DNA of 5,982 bases from Burkholderiales bacterium (GTDB lineage Bacteria; Pseudomonadota; Gammaproteobacteria; Burkholderiales; Burkholderiaceae_C): NCBI GenBank assembly GCA_006227785.1, contig SBFU01000024.1, positions 1 to 5,982 on the forward strand, written 5' to 3'. This document shows positions 1-5,982 of this stretch, in pieces; position 1 is the stretch's first letter, and each line of letters begins with the position of its first letter. The notes beneath the pieces are model-generated. The model did no database searches. It saw nothing but the letters and a program-made list of their open reading frames with translations, and was not told where the DNA came from. The position numbers and the translations under genes were made by a program.

Positions 1-2334
1 GTCGTCCTGCCCGTCTACAACCAGGCCTATCTGCTCGACGAGTCCATCCGGAGCGTGCTCGGGCAGACCTACCAGGAATTCGAGCTCATCGTCATCAACG
101 ACGGCTCCACCGACGGTGTGGAAGCGGTGCTGGAAAAGTACCTCGACCACCCCAAGGTGCGCTGCTTCTCGCAGGCCAACCAGCGACTGCCCAAGGCCTT
201 GAGCAACGGATTTTCCTTTGCCAGGGGCGAGTTCTGGACCTGGACATCGGCCGACAACATCATGGAGCCGACGATGCTGGAGCGCCTGGTCGGCAAGTTG
301 CGGGCCGAGCCGGATGTCGGGCTGGTGTACGCCGACTACTACGCCATCGATGACCGCGGCGCCCTCCTCCAGGACCCCACCTGGCGAGCCCACAACCGGC
401 CAGACCCGCACAGTGGCGAGATCCGGCTGCCTCACACCACGGAACAGCTGAACGTCGTCCAGGACAACTTCATCGGTCCGTGCTTCATGTACCGTGGCTG
501 GATCGGACGGTGCATGGGTGACTACGACCCGCAACTGGGCATCGAGGACTATGACTACTGGATGCGGATCAATGCGTTCTTTCCGGTCCGACACCTGGGC
601 GCACCTGACCTGCTCTACCGCTACCGGGTGCATGACAACACCCTGAGCGCGCAGGCGAACGAGCACCGCATCTTCGACAAGGTCCGGCGACTGATGGAGT
701 ACGAGAAAGAGAGATCAGGCTTTTTCCGCACCCGGATGTCCATCGTGGCGGACGCCACCGGGCGCCAGTGGCTCAGCTCCGCAGGCATGGCAGACGCCGA
801 TTTGAGCGCCCTGGCGGATGCCACCGGCGCCCTCCTGACCGAATCGGTCGCACGCGCAGACCTTGTTCTGGTCGGGAGTGAATCCGCCGCCACCTTTCTT
901 TCGGAGCTTTCATTGACGAAGGCCCCGACCGCAGTTCTCTTCCGGGCCGACGACCACAGCCACCAGAAGCTGCAGAGGCTTCTCAACCGCTCAGGCTGCA
1001 TGGCCCTGGCTTCAAGTCAGGTGGTGGCAGACCGAATCCGACTGGTGGCGCATTGCCCGGTTCTGGACATGCTGTCGGCGTGGGCACCCGTGGCCGTGCG
1101 CGCCTTCGCAAGGAACCACATCTACTTCCACAGGACCCGGACAGAGCAGGAACTGCAAAGGCAGGCTCCCCGTCAACTTCTGGACCTGAGCGGACAACAC
1201 GTGCTCTTGCAGGTCGACAGTTTCATGCAAGGTGGCATGGAGCATGTCGTCATCGACCTGGGCGTTTCCCTCTCAGAGGCGGGCTGCCGAGTGACCATCG
1301 CGAACCTGGGTGGAGCCGGAGATGCCGTGGCCAAAGCGAGAGACAGAGGCCTGCGCGTGGAGTCGATCGCCGGGGGGACATCGCCCTCGGCTTACATCGA
1401 CTGGGTACGCAAGGAAGGCATCACGCTGGTGAACGGGCATTACAGCATCTTCGCTGCCGCTGAATGCCGGTCGGCCGGGATTGCTTTTGTCGAGACGATC
1501 CACAACTCGTATGTATGGCTGGATCAGGAAAAAATCCGGCAATATCGAGAGGCAGACCCGCACATCAGCGCCTATGTCTGCGTGTCCAATACAGCGGCCC
1601 TGTATGCCGATGTGGTGATCGGCCTGGATGTCTCGAAGATGCAGGTCATCCCCAACGGCATCGACAGCCGGAATGTGGATGCGACTCACTTTGAAGGCAA
1701 CCGGCGCCTCTTGCGCGAGCAATGGAAACTGACGGCCGATGCGCCTGTTTTCCTGAACGTGGCGTCCATGATGGCCACGAAAGCGCAACTGCCACTCGTC
1801 AAGGCGTTTGCCCGTGTTCTCAAGAAGCGCCCCGATGCACGCCTGGTGCTGCTGGGCAGTGTGCTGGAGCCGTCCTACCGGGACACGGTTGAAAAGGCGA
1901 TTCGTGACCTGAGGCTCCAGCAGTGCGTGATCCTGGCCGGATACGAACGCGAAGTGGCGCGTTATTACCATGCCGCAGACGTCTTTGTGCTGCCCTCTTT
2001 CTGGGAGGGCTGGAGCCTTTCTCTCGGGGAGGCCATGGCGAACGGGCTGCCGTGCGTCATCACCGATGTCGGCTCGGCGTACGAGTTCGAGGGTCACCCC
2101 AGGGTCGAAGTGGTGCCCCCGCCCTTCGGCGAGATCACGTCGCTCAACAGCGACAACCTGAGCCGGTATGTGTACGGCGAGGACGAATCATTCATCGATT
2201 CTCTGGCGCAAGCCATGGAGCGCTCCATGAGGCACGCACGTGGTCCGGTGGATGTCGCTCTCGCACACCGGCTGGATCGCCAGGGTGCCTATCGAAAACA
2301 CGCCGAGGCCTTTGTGCCGCTGCTGCGCCGATGA
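1..2334 (+). CDS. Two-domain glycosyltransferase (GT2 then GT4), 5' end missing
   Basis: Predicted cytosolic or membrane-associated enzyme adding two sugars, or alternating sugars, to a surface glycan. The frame is open from base 1, and the first visible residues (VVLPVYNQAYLL) are the usual opening of a GT2 fold, so probably only a short N-terminal piece is missing; 777 residues are visible. GT2 domain: about residues 1-235, with DGSTDG at 34-39, a SADN motif at 83-86 in the place of the metal-binding DxD, and EDYDYW at 182-187 as the likely catalytic-base region. Residues ~240-390 are a linker I do not recognise. GT4/GT-B domain: ~395-777, with a QGGMEH glycine-rich loop near its start, PNGID at 551-555, and the nucleotide-sugar EX7E motif (E669 and E677 in the stretch WEGWSLSLGE). 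No clear membrane segment is visible. The stop overlaps the next start (ATGA), suggesting translational coupling. Domain families are confident; donor and acceptor sugars cannot be read from sequence. Confidence 0.93.
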   Translation, partial: VVLPVYNQAYLLDESIRSVLGQTYQEFELIVINDGSTDGVEAVLEKYLDHPKVRCFSQANQRLPKALSNGFSFARGEFWTWTSADNIMEPTMLERLVGKLRAEPDVGLVYADYYAIDDRGALLQDPTWRAHNRPDPHSGEIRLPHTTEQLNVVQDNFIGPCFMYRGWIGRCMGDYDPQLGIEDYDYWMRINAFFPVRHLGAPDLLYRYRVHDNTLSAQANEHRIFDKVRRLMEYEKERSGFFRTRMSIVADATGRQWLSSAGMADADLSALADATGALLTESVARADLVLVGSESAATFLSELSLTKAPTAVLFRADDHSHQKLQRLLNRSGCMALASSQVVADRIRLVAHCPVLDMLSAWAPVAVRAFARNHIYFHRTRTEQELQRQAPRQLLDLSGQHVLLQVDSFMQGGMEHVVIDLGVSLSEAGCRVTIANLGGAGDAVAKARDRGLRVESIAGGTSPSAYIDWVRKEGITLVNGHYSIFAAAECRSAGIAFVETIHNSYVWLDQEKIRQYREADPHISAYVCVSNTAALYADVVIGLDVSKMQVIPNGIDSRNVDATHFEGNRRLLREQWKLTADAPVFLNVASMMATKAQLPLVKAFARVLKKRPDARLVLLGSVLEPSYRDTVEKAIRDLRLQQCVILAGYEREVARYYHAADVFVLPSFWEGWSLSLGEAMANGLPCVITDVGSAYEFEGHPRVEVVPPPFGEITSLNSDNLSRYVYGEDESFIDSLAQAMERSMRHARGPVDVALAHRLDRQGAYRKHAEAFVPLLRR

Positions 2335-3626
2335 ACGACCGAGCAGGAATCTCGTCCGTGTACGACGCGATGCGCCGCATCTTCTGGCGTCTGCCCGCAC
2401 CGCTGCGAAGCCGGCTTCACGGTCCACGGCATTTGCTGGTGCGCTGGTTGCGCCTCAGAGGTGCCGGCAGACCTGGGGCGTCGGGCACAGGCCCCGACAT
2501 GAGCTGGCAGGACTTTGAAGAGACCGTCCTGGGACCATGGACCGGCAAGACGCCCATCGTTTTTGCGCCCAACATCGACTGGAACACGACGCTGTTCCAG
2601 CGGCCACAGCACATGGCGATGGCGTTGGGCCAGGCTGGACGACTGGTGATCTACCGGACCTGTGGCGACGGGCTGCGCGGATTTCGGCAGGTGGCTCCCA
2701 ATGTATGGCTGGCCAGCGACACTGCCGTCGATTCCATCAAGGGTGCGTGGCGGTGCTTTTACAGCACTTCGCTGTCTGGGTCGGTCAGCCAGATGAAGGC
2801 GGCTCGCCAAATGGGTCCTGTCGTCTATGAGTACATCGACCACATGGACGCAGCCATTTCGGGTGGCAAGTCGGTCGTCCGCCAACTGCAGGCTCTCCGG
2901 GACCATGCCTGCAACAAGGGCGCCGACCTGGTGGTGGTCTCCGCAAGGACGCTGGAGTCCGAAATTGCCAGCCTGTCAGACGCCACGCCCAGTGTCTATG
3001 TACCCAATGGTGTCGACGTGGGTCACTATGCACAGCCGGCGTCCACCATGTTGCCCGAAGCCCTGACGACATTCCGGATGGAATACAAGACCATCGTCGG
3101 CTATTTCGGGGCCATAGCGCCCTGGCTGTGGTACGAGGTGCTGGATCAGGTCGCACAGGCCATGCCGGATGCCGGCTTTGTCTTCATCGGGCCGGACTAT
3201 GCGGGTTGTGTGCCGTCTCTCCCCCAGAGGTCCAACGTCGTTTACCTGGGCCCCGTTCCCTATTCCGATCTGCCGGCCCACGCCCGCCTGTTCGACGTCT
3301 GCCTCATACCCTTCCGTCCTGGCGAAATTGCCCGCTCGACCTCACCACTGAAGCTGTTCGAATACTTTGCACTTGAAAAGCCGGTTGTCGTGACCAGCGA
3401 CCTGCAGGAATGCACCGTTTACCCGGAAGTGTTTTCGGGGTCCGACAGGGACAGCCTGGTGGACGCCATCCACCGCGCCCGCATCCGTGGCAAGGACGAA
3501 GACTTCAGGCGCCGACTCAGGTGCCTGGCCCATGAGAACGACTGGTCCGTACGGGCCCGCGTTTACTCCGAAGCGCTCGACGCCTCCATCCAGAAGCCGG
3601 ATTTTCCCTCCCGCACATCACCATGA
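2331..3626 (+). CDS. GT-B fold glycosyltransferase (GT4-like, TuaH-type)
   Basis: A 431-residue predicted glycosyltransferase of the retaining GT-B type, presumably adding one sugar of the same glycan. The N-terminal ~70 residues are basic and Arg-rich (possibly membrane-surface binding; inferred). Then come a Rossmann-like start, a FQRPQHMA motif at 89-96 typical of TuaH-like enzymes, YEYIDHMD at 166-173, PNGVD at 225-229, GYFGAI at 257-262 opening the second lobe, YLGPVPY at 305-311, and the donor-binding stretch SPLKLFEYFALEKPVV at 338-353 with acidic E344. Length is ordinary for the family. The start is set by the ATGA overlap with the upstream stop; no strong Shine-Dalgarno precedes it, so coupled re-initiation is likely. 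The frame is also open upstream to 1923, but that part overlaps the conserved GT4 domain of the previous gene and is not coding. Its stop overlaps the start of the broken epimerase at 3623. The sugar specificity is unknown. Confidence 0.92.
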   Translation: MNDRAGISSVYDAMRRIFWRLPAPLRSRLHGPRHLLVRWLRLRGAGRPGASGTGPDMSWQDFEETVLGPWTGKTPIVFAPNIDWNTTLFQRPQHMAMALGQAGRLVIYRTCGDGLRGFRQVAPNVWLASDTAVDSIKGAWRCFYSTSLSGSVSQMKAARQMGPVVYEYIDHMDAAISGGKSVVRQLQALRDHACNKGADLVVVSARTLESEIASLSDATPSVYVPNGVDVGHYAQPASTMLPEALTTFRMEYKTIVGYFGAIAPWLWYEVLDQVAQAMPDAGFVFIGPDYAGCVPSLPQRSNVVYLGPVPYSDLPAHARLFDVCLIPFRPGEIARSTSPLKLFEYFALEKPVVVTSDLQECTVYPEVFSGSDRDSLVDAIHRARIRGKDEDFRRRLRCLAHENDWSVRARVYSEALDASIQKPDFPSRTSP

Positions 3627-3652
3627 AACGCTCCATTCTCTGCGTGGCAGGC

Positions 3653-3699
3653 ACGCGCCCCGAAGCCATCAAGATGGCCCCGGTCATCCTCGCCCTGAA
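3653..3699 (+). repeat. 47-bp perfect direct repeat, copy 1 (in wecB remnant)
   Basis: Identical to 4698-4744. It covers the codons for TRPEAIKMAPVILAL near the epimerase N-terminus, including every synonymous position. The sequences just before and after differ between the two copies. This is coding homology, not a mobile-element terminal repeat, but it is long enough to serve in homologous recombination. Confidence 0.97.
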
Positions 3700-3720
3700 A
3701 AAACGAGCTTGGACAAGCGG

Positions 3721-3747
3721 GTGCTGGTGCTGCGCAAGGAGACCGAA
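3721..3747 (+). repeat. Second epimerase-derived repeat block, copy 1 (26 of 27 identical)
   Basis: Matches 5553-5579 in the intact epimerase with a single mismatch (A at 3736 against G at 5568). It encodes VLVLRKETE in the remnant and VLVLREETE in the intact gene. This match shows the tail of the remnant comes from the 3' part of an epimerase gene. Confidence 0.93.
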
Positions 3748-3843
3748 TGTTCGGAGCCGATGAAGCAGGGCGTGATTCTTGTTCTGGAAACTCCTGAACA
3801 CTGGATCATGACCTTGATTGCCTACCCACCGCCCGAGAGGTGA

Positions 3844-4033
3844 CTCAAACCCGATCATCGACAACCTCTATTCCCGGCAAAGTCGAAACTTTGTTGAAGA
3901 TTTCGGCAAATTTCTTGCACGAGTCTGGAACATCACTCACGCAGTTGTCGATGCCAGTCTATACAACCACAAAAGCCCCCTTGAAACCCCTCGGCAGACT
4001 GCACCAGCCTCAATCATCTTCAAGGAGAAACTC
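3844..4033. other. AT-richer spacer ahead of the methyltransferase; no gene seen
   Basis: About 190 bases between the last trace of the epimerase remnant and the methyltransferase start. Two + strand frames happen to stay open across it, but their translations match nothing I recognise and lack a plausible upstream ribosome site. A TATACA hexamer at 3960-3965 could be a -10 element, but no good -35 lies 16-18 bases before it, so I do not call a promoter. I see no hairpin followed by a T-run, and no insertion-sequence ends. It may be the leader that travelled with the methyltransferase, or decayed sequence of the donor cluster. Confidence 0.6.
4022..4027 (+). promoter_or_regulatory. Strong ribosome binding site of the methyltransferase
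   Basis: AAGGAG lies six bases before the ATG at 4034, a near-ideal Shine-Dalgarno. It decides the start against the longer in-frame extension beginning at 3818. It stands out here because the neighbouring genes start by stop/start overlaps with weak or no Shine-Dalgarno. Confidence 0.85.
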
Positions 4034-4666
4034 ATGAGCAATAAAATAAAGCAACAGATCAAGAATGATTGGTCTGAAGCGCCGTATTACGATCTTGTGG
4101 AATCGGACTCGGCTATGCGCTATTTCTGGGGAAATCCCATCTTCGATGATCTATTTGAAAAACTGGATTTGTCGAAGGTGGCCGAACTGGCGTGTGGACA
4201 TGGCAGGCACTCAGATTGGATAGCTAAACATCATGATCTGGGCTCCTTGGTATTGGTGGATATCAACAAAAGCAACATAGATTACTGCGTAGAGCGGTTT
4301 AAATCCACCCCCAATGTCAAATTTATTGTTAATGAAGGATCAGATCTGAAAGGCATCCCGGACAATAGCCTGACCGCGCTGTTTTGCTATGATGCAATGG
4401 TACACTTCGAATTTGATGATGTTTTTTCCTATCTGATTGAAATATATAGATGCCTTACGCCAAATGGAATGGCGTTGCTTCATCATTCCAACAACGACAA
4501 ACAACCCGGCAATTTGTATTCCCAGAACATTCATTGGAGAAACTATATGTCTGCAAGTTTGTTCAAACATATGGCTATTCGAGCAGGCTTAAGGGTCTTA
4601 GAGCAACGAGTTTTTGATTGGGGCGATGCAAAGGACCTAGACTGCGTCACATTGCTTCAAAAATAA
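4034..4666 (+). CDS. Class I SAM-dependent methyltransferase, low-GC, probably horizontally acquired
   Basis: A 210-residue soluble protein with a Rossmann-like methyltransferase fold. Motif I (SAM-binding loop) is VAELACGHGRHS at residues 49-60; the acidic residue binding the SAM ribose is D76 in LVLVDIN (73-77 region); LTALFCYDAMVH (113-124) covers the motif IV region and the following helix; YRCLTPNGMALLHHS (138-152) matches the typical post-motif strand-turn. The length is normal for a stand-alone small-molecule or sugar methyltransferase, and there is no added domain to identify a substrate. Base use is unlike its neighbours (24/60 G+C at 4261-4320 and 20/60 at 4381-4440, against 39/60 in the next gene), with ATA, AGA and TTA codons that the flanking genes largely avoid. 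It sits between a broken and an intact epimerase, four bases before the latter. Likely role, from context only: O-methylation of a sugar in the cluster's glycan, or chain-end capping. Another small-molecule substrate cannot be excluded. Confidence 0.88.
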   Translation: MSNKIKQQIKNDWSEAPYYDLVESDSAMRYFWGNPIFDDLFEKLDLSKVAELACGHGRHSDWIAKHHDLGSLVLVDINKSNIDYCVERFKSTPNVKFIVNEGSDLKGIPDNSLTALFCYDAMVHFEFDDVFSYLIEIYRCLTPNGMALLHHSNNDKQPGNLYSQNIHWRNYMSASLFKHMAIRAGLRVLEQRVFDWGDAKDLDCVTLLQK

Positions 4667-4670
4667 GAAT

Positions 4671-5768
4671 ATGCGCAACCTTCTCTGTGTAATTGGTACG
4701 CGCCCCGAAGCCATCAAGATGGCCCCGGTCATCCTCGCCCTGAAGAACGAGTCCTGGGCGAACGTGAGGGTTCTGGCCACCGCCCAGCACCGGCACATGC
4801 TGGATCAGGTCAACGGGTTTTTCGGCATCGTTCCCGACATCGACCTGAACATCATGCGCCCGAACCAGGCGCTGACCACGCTGACAGCCCGCTTGCTCCT
4901 GGAGCTCGATGACGTGTTGCAGGCCGAGAAGCCGGATGCCGTTCTGGTGCAAGGCGACACCACCACGGTCATGACCGTGGCCCTGGCCTGCTTCTATCAC
5001 CGGATTCCGATCGGGCATGTGGAGGCCGGCCTGCGCACCTGGGACATGCAGAACCCGTTCCCGGAGGAAGCCAACCGGGTCATTGCAGGCAAGCTGGCCC
5101 GCTGGCACTTCGCACCGACCGAGGGCTCGAGGGCCAACCTGTTGCGGGAGGGTGTGCCGGATGCCGAGATCGTGGTGACGGGGAACACCGTCATCGACGC
5201 GCTCCTGATGACGGCCGCGAAGGACCTGGATCTCCCGGTATCCATCGACCCCGACCGCAGGCTGGTCCTGGTCACGTCCCATCGAAGGGAGAACTTCGGC
5301 GAACCGTTCCGCAACATATGCCGCGCCCTTCGGACCCTGGCACAGACAAACCCCGATGTGCAGTTCCTGTATCCGGTGCACCCCAACCCCAACATCAAGG
5401 ACGTGGCGCACGAGTTCCTGGCCGGGCTGCCCAATTTCACGCTGTGCGAGCCGCTGGACTACGCACCGTTCATTGCGGCGATGAAGCGCGCCCACATCAT
5501 CCTGACCGACTCCGGCGGCGTGCAGGAGGAAGCGCCAGCCCTGGGCAAGCCTGTGCTGGTGCTGCGCGAGGAGACCGAACGTCCGGAGGCGGTGGAGCAG
5601 GGCGTGGTCAAGCTCGTCGGTCCGGACTTCCACCGGATTGTCGACGAGACTCAGCGATTGCTGGATGACGAGTCAGCATACCGGGCCATGGCACGCGGTG
5701 TCTCGCCCTACGGGGATGGCCACGCCGCAGAGCGGATCGTCAGGACCCTGCGCGAGCATTTCGCCTGA
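4671..5768 (+). CDS. wecB: UDP-N-acetylglucosamine 2-epimerase (non-hydrolysing)
   Basis: Cytosolic enzyme interconverting UDP-GlcNAc and UDP-ManNAc, supplying ManNAc or (after WecC-type oxidation) ManNAcA for surface glycans. The 365 residues match the usual length of the bacterial WecB/MnaA/Cap5P family. Visible signatures: GTRPEAIKMAP at 9-19 (R11 and K16), TAQHR at 37-41, QGDTTT at 94-99 (D96), HVEAGLRT at 116-123 (E118), PFPEEANR at 129-136 (E132), SHRREN at 203-208 (H204), VHPNP at 236-240, TDSGGVQEE at 279-287 and ETERPE at 301-306. All catalytic-type residues known for the family appear present. The ATG follows the methyltransferase stop by four bases with only a weak Shine-Dalgarno, so coupling is likely. 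The first nine codons (12 of 27 bases G+C) look like the low-GC DNA upstream, while the body is GC-rich, suggesting a chimeric 5' end. The stop overlaps the next start (TGATG). Which wecB-family ortholog name is best here is open. Confidence 0.95.
   Translation: MRNLLCVIGTRPEAIKMAPVILALKNESWANVRVLATAQHRHMLDQVNGFFGIVPDIDLNIMRPNQALTTLTARLLLELDDVLQAEKPDAVLVQGDTTTVMTVALACFYHRIPIGHVEAGLRTWDMQNPFPEEANRVIAGKLARWHFAPTEGSRANLLREGVPDAEIVVTGNTVIDALLMTAAKDLDLPVSIDPDRRLVLVTSHRRENFGEPFRNICRALRTLAQTNPDVQFLYPVHPNPNIKDVAHEFLAGLPNFTLCEPLDYAPFIAAMKRAHIILTDSGGVQEEAPALGKPVLVLREETERPEAVEQGVVKLVGPDFHRIVDETQRLLDDESAYRAMARGVSPYGDGHAAERIVRTLREHFA
4698..4744 (+). repeat. 47-bp perfect direct repeat, copy 2 (in intact epimerase)
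   Basis: Identical to 3653-3699. Its left edge marks the change from low-GC to high-GC base use inside the epimerase gene, so it is the best candidate for a recombination point. Confidence 0.97.
5553..5579 (+). repeat. Second epimerase-derived repeat block, copy 2
   Basis: Counterpart of 3721-3747 with one mismatch. It lies at about residues 295-303 of the intact epimerase and shows where the tail of the upstream remnant comes from. Confidence 0.93.
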
Positions 5769-5982
5769 TGGCCACCCCTTCACCAGACCGGCGCGCAACA
5801 GGGGGCACAGACCGGCCCGCTGTACCGGCAGGCCGCGTCCTGATCCTGCGCGCCCTGCCTTGGGGTACGGATTCACGGGCCTTGCGCTGGGCCACGATCT
5901 ATGCCCCGCGGGAAATCCGGTGGGGGTGCTGGGGCAGTGAAGGAGAGGCGCACCGGCACGAGAACGTCATGGCCTGGCGCCC
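5768..5982 (+). CDS. Probable glycosyltransferase (GT4-like N-terminus), 3' end missing
   Basis: The ATG at 5768 shares its A with the epimerase stop (TGATG), the same overlapping style as the other genes of the operon. The frame is open to the window end (71 full codons). A short variable start rich in Pro, Arg and Thr is followed by GRVLILRALPWGTDSRALR, then a second hydrophobic stretch around IRWGCWG. That pattern (a strand, a Pro/Asp loop, SR, then a helix) resembles the first beta-alpha unit of GT-B family-4 glycosyltransferases. With no C-terminal half visible, the family assignment is tentative, but the coding call is supported by the overlap, the GC bias and the position in the cluster. 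No good Shine-Dalgarno precedes it, so translational coupling is likely. Confidence 0.62.
   Translation, partial: MATPSPDRRATGGTDRPAVPAGRVLILRALPWGTDSRALRWATIYAPREIRWGCWGSEGEAHRHENVMAWR

Larger units (their letters stand above)
3623..3843 (+). pseudogene. Remnant of UDP-GlcNAc 2-epimerase (wecB family), internally deleted and frameshifted
   Basis: The ATG at 3623 overlaps the upstream TGA (ATGA), exactly where a working operon gene would start. It encodes an epimerase N-terminus with the GTRPEAIKMAP signature, running to about codon 33 (ALKKRAWTS). Near 3710-3720 the sequence jumps to the C-terminal part of the same family: in another frame (codons from 3709) it reads DKRVLVLRKETE, then MKQGV, matching residues ~291-316 of the intact copy at 4671-5768. 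A weak match (HWIM against HRIV) extends to ~3810. Relative to the intact copy, about 787 bases are missing, which is not a multiple of three. From 3623 the reading frame therefore ends at TGA 3761-3763, giving a 46-residue peptide without the catalytic Asp, Glu and His residues. The frame of the C-terminal piece ends at 3841-3843; its 3' limit is approximate because similarity fades. This is almost certainly non-functional as an epimerase. Several differences from the intact copy show it is a diverged allele, not a fresh duplicate. Confidence 0.88.

Noticed and set aside
1273..2097. Long open frame on the - strand (274 codons)
   Set aside because: It is fully antisense to the GT4 domain, with no domain or ribosome site; it reflects high-GC codon bias.
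1923..2330. N-terminal extension of the second glycosyltransferase
   Set aside because: It overlaps conserved GT4 motifs in another frame, and its translation is Arg/Gly-rich and low-complexity. The ATGA start at 2331 is far better.
3960..3965. TATACA as a -10 promoter element
   Set aside because: There is no reasonable -35 hexamer at 16-18 bases upstream (the bases there read TCACGC). One weak hexamer is not enough.
3818..4033. Longer N-terminus for the methyltransferase
   Set aside because: There is no ribosome site at 3818 and the added 72 residues resemble nothing, while AAGGAG sits ideally before 4034.
3653..4744. Composite transposon or insertion-sequence ends formed by the 47-bp direct repeats
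   Set aside because: The repeats are epimerase coding sequence. No transposase, terminal inverted repeats or target-site duplication is visible, so homologous recombination explains them better.
4647..5633. Long open frame on the - strand (328 codons)
   Set aside because: It lies antisense to the well-conserved epimerase, is rich in His, Gln, Arg and Gly as GC-rich antisense shadows usually are, and shows no known domain.
5638..5940. + strand open frame across the epimerase 3' end and beyond
   Set aside because: It overlaps the epimerase C-terminus out of frame and has no recognisable content. The frame starting at 5768 uses the operon's overlap style and looks like a glycosyltransferase.
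1..5982. CRISPR array, tRNA/rRNA, toxin-antitoxin or phage-defence module
   Set aside because: I looked on both strands and saw no spaced repeats, cloverleaf-like sequence, small toxin pair or defence domains. The content is glycan biosynthesis.

Overview
The window is a stretch of a surface-polysaccharide (O-antigen, capsule or exopolysaccharide) biosynthesis cluster. Every convincing gene is on the + strand. Most of the DNA is GC-rich (39/60 G+C in positions 4921-4980), with strong G/C bias at third codon positions. The tightly packed, overlapping gene order fits a high-GC proteobacterium, perhaps a Burkholderiales-type beta-proteobacterium. That placement is inferred from base composition and gene style, not from a marker gene.

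Layout. (1) Positions 1-2334 hold most of a large protein with a family-2 glycosyltransferase domain followed by a family-4 (GT-B) glycosyltransferase domain; its start lies before the window. (2) Positions 2331-3626 encode a second GT-B enzyme, starting in an ATGA overlap with the first. (3) Position 3623 is again an ATGA overlap, but the gene beginning there is only a wreck. It has the first ~30 codons of a UDP-GlcNAc 2-epimerase (wecB family) joined, out of frame, to a piece from near the same gene's 3' end. (4) A ~190-base AT-richer spacer follows. (5) Positions 4034-4666 encode a low-GC SAM-dependent methyltransferase with its own strong ribosome binding site. (6) Four bases later, at 4671-5768, is an intact wecB-type epimerase. 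(7) A TGATG overlap starts another probable glycosyltransferase at 5768, which runs off the window.

How they work together. The epimerase would supply UDP-ManNAc (the precursor of ManNAc or ManNAcA residues), the glycosyltransferases would build the repeat unit or chain, and the methyltransferase would plausibly decorate a sugar or cap a chain end. The last role is inferred from context only.

The most notable point is the architecture around the methyltransferase. A broken wecB and an intact wecB flank a compositionally foreign gene. The two wecB copies share a perfect 47-base block near their 5' ends, with divergent sequence on both sides of it. This looks like a scar of recombination at the wecB 5' end, by which a modification gene entered the operon while a working wecB was kept or restored. 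I see no defence system, transposase, CRISPR array or RNA gene.
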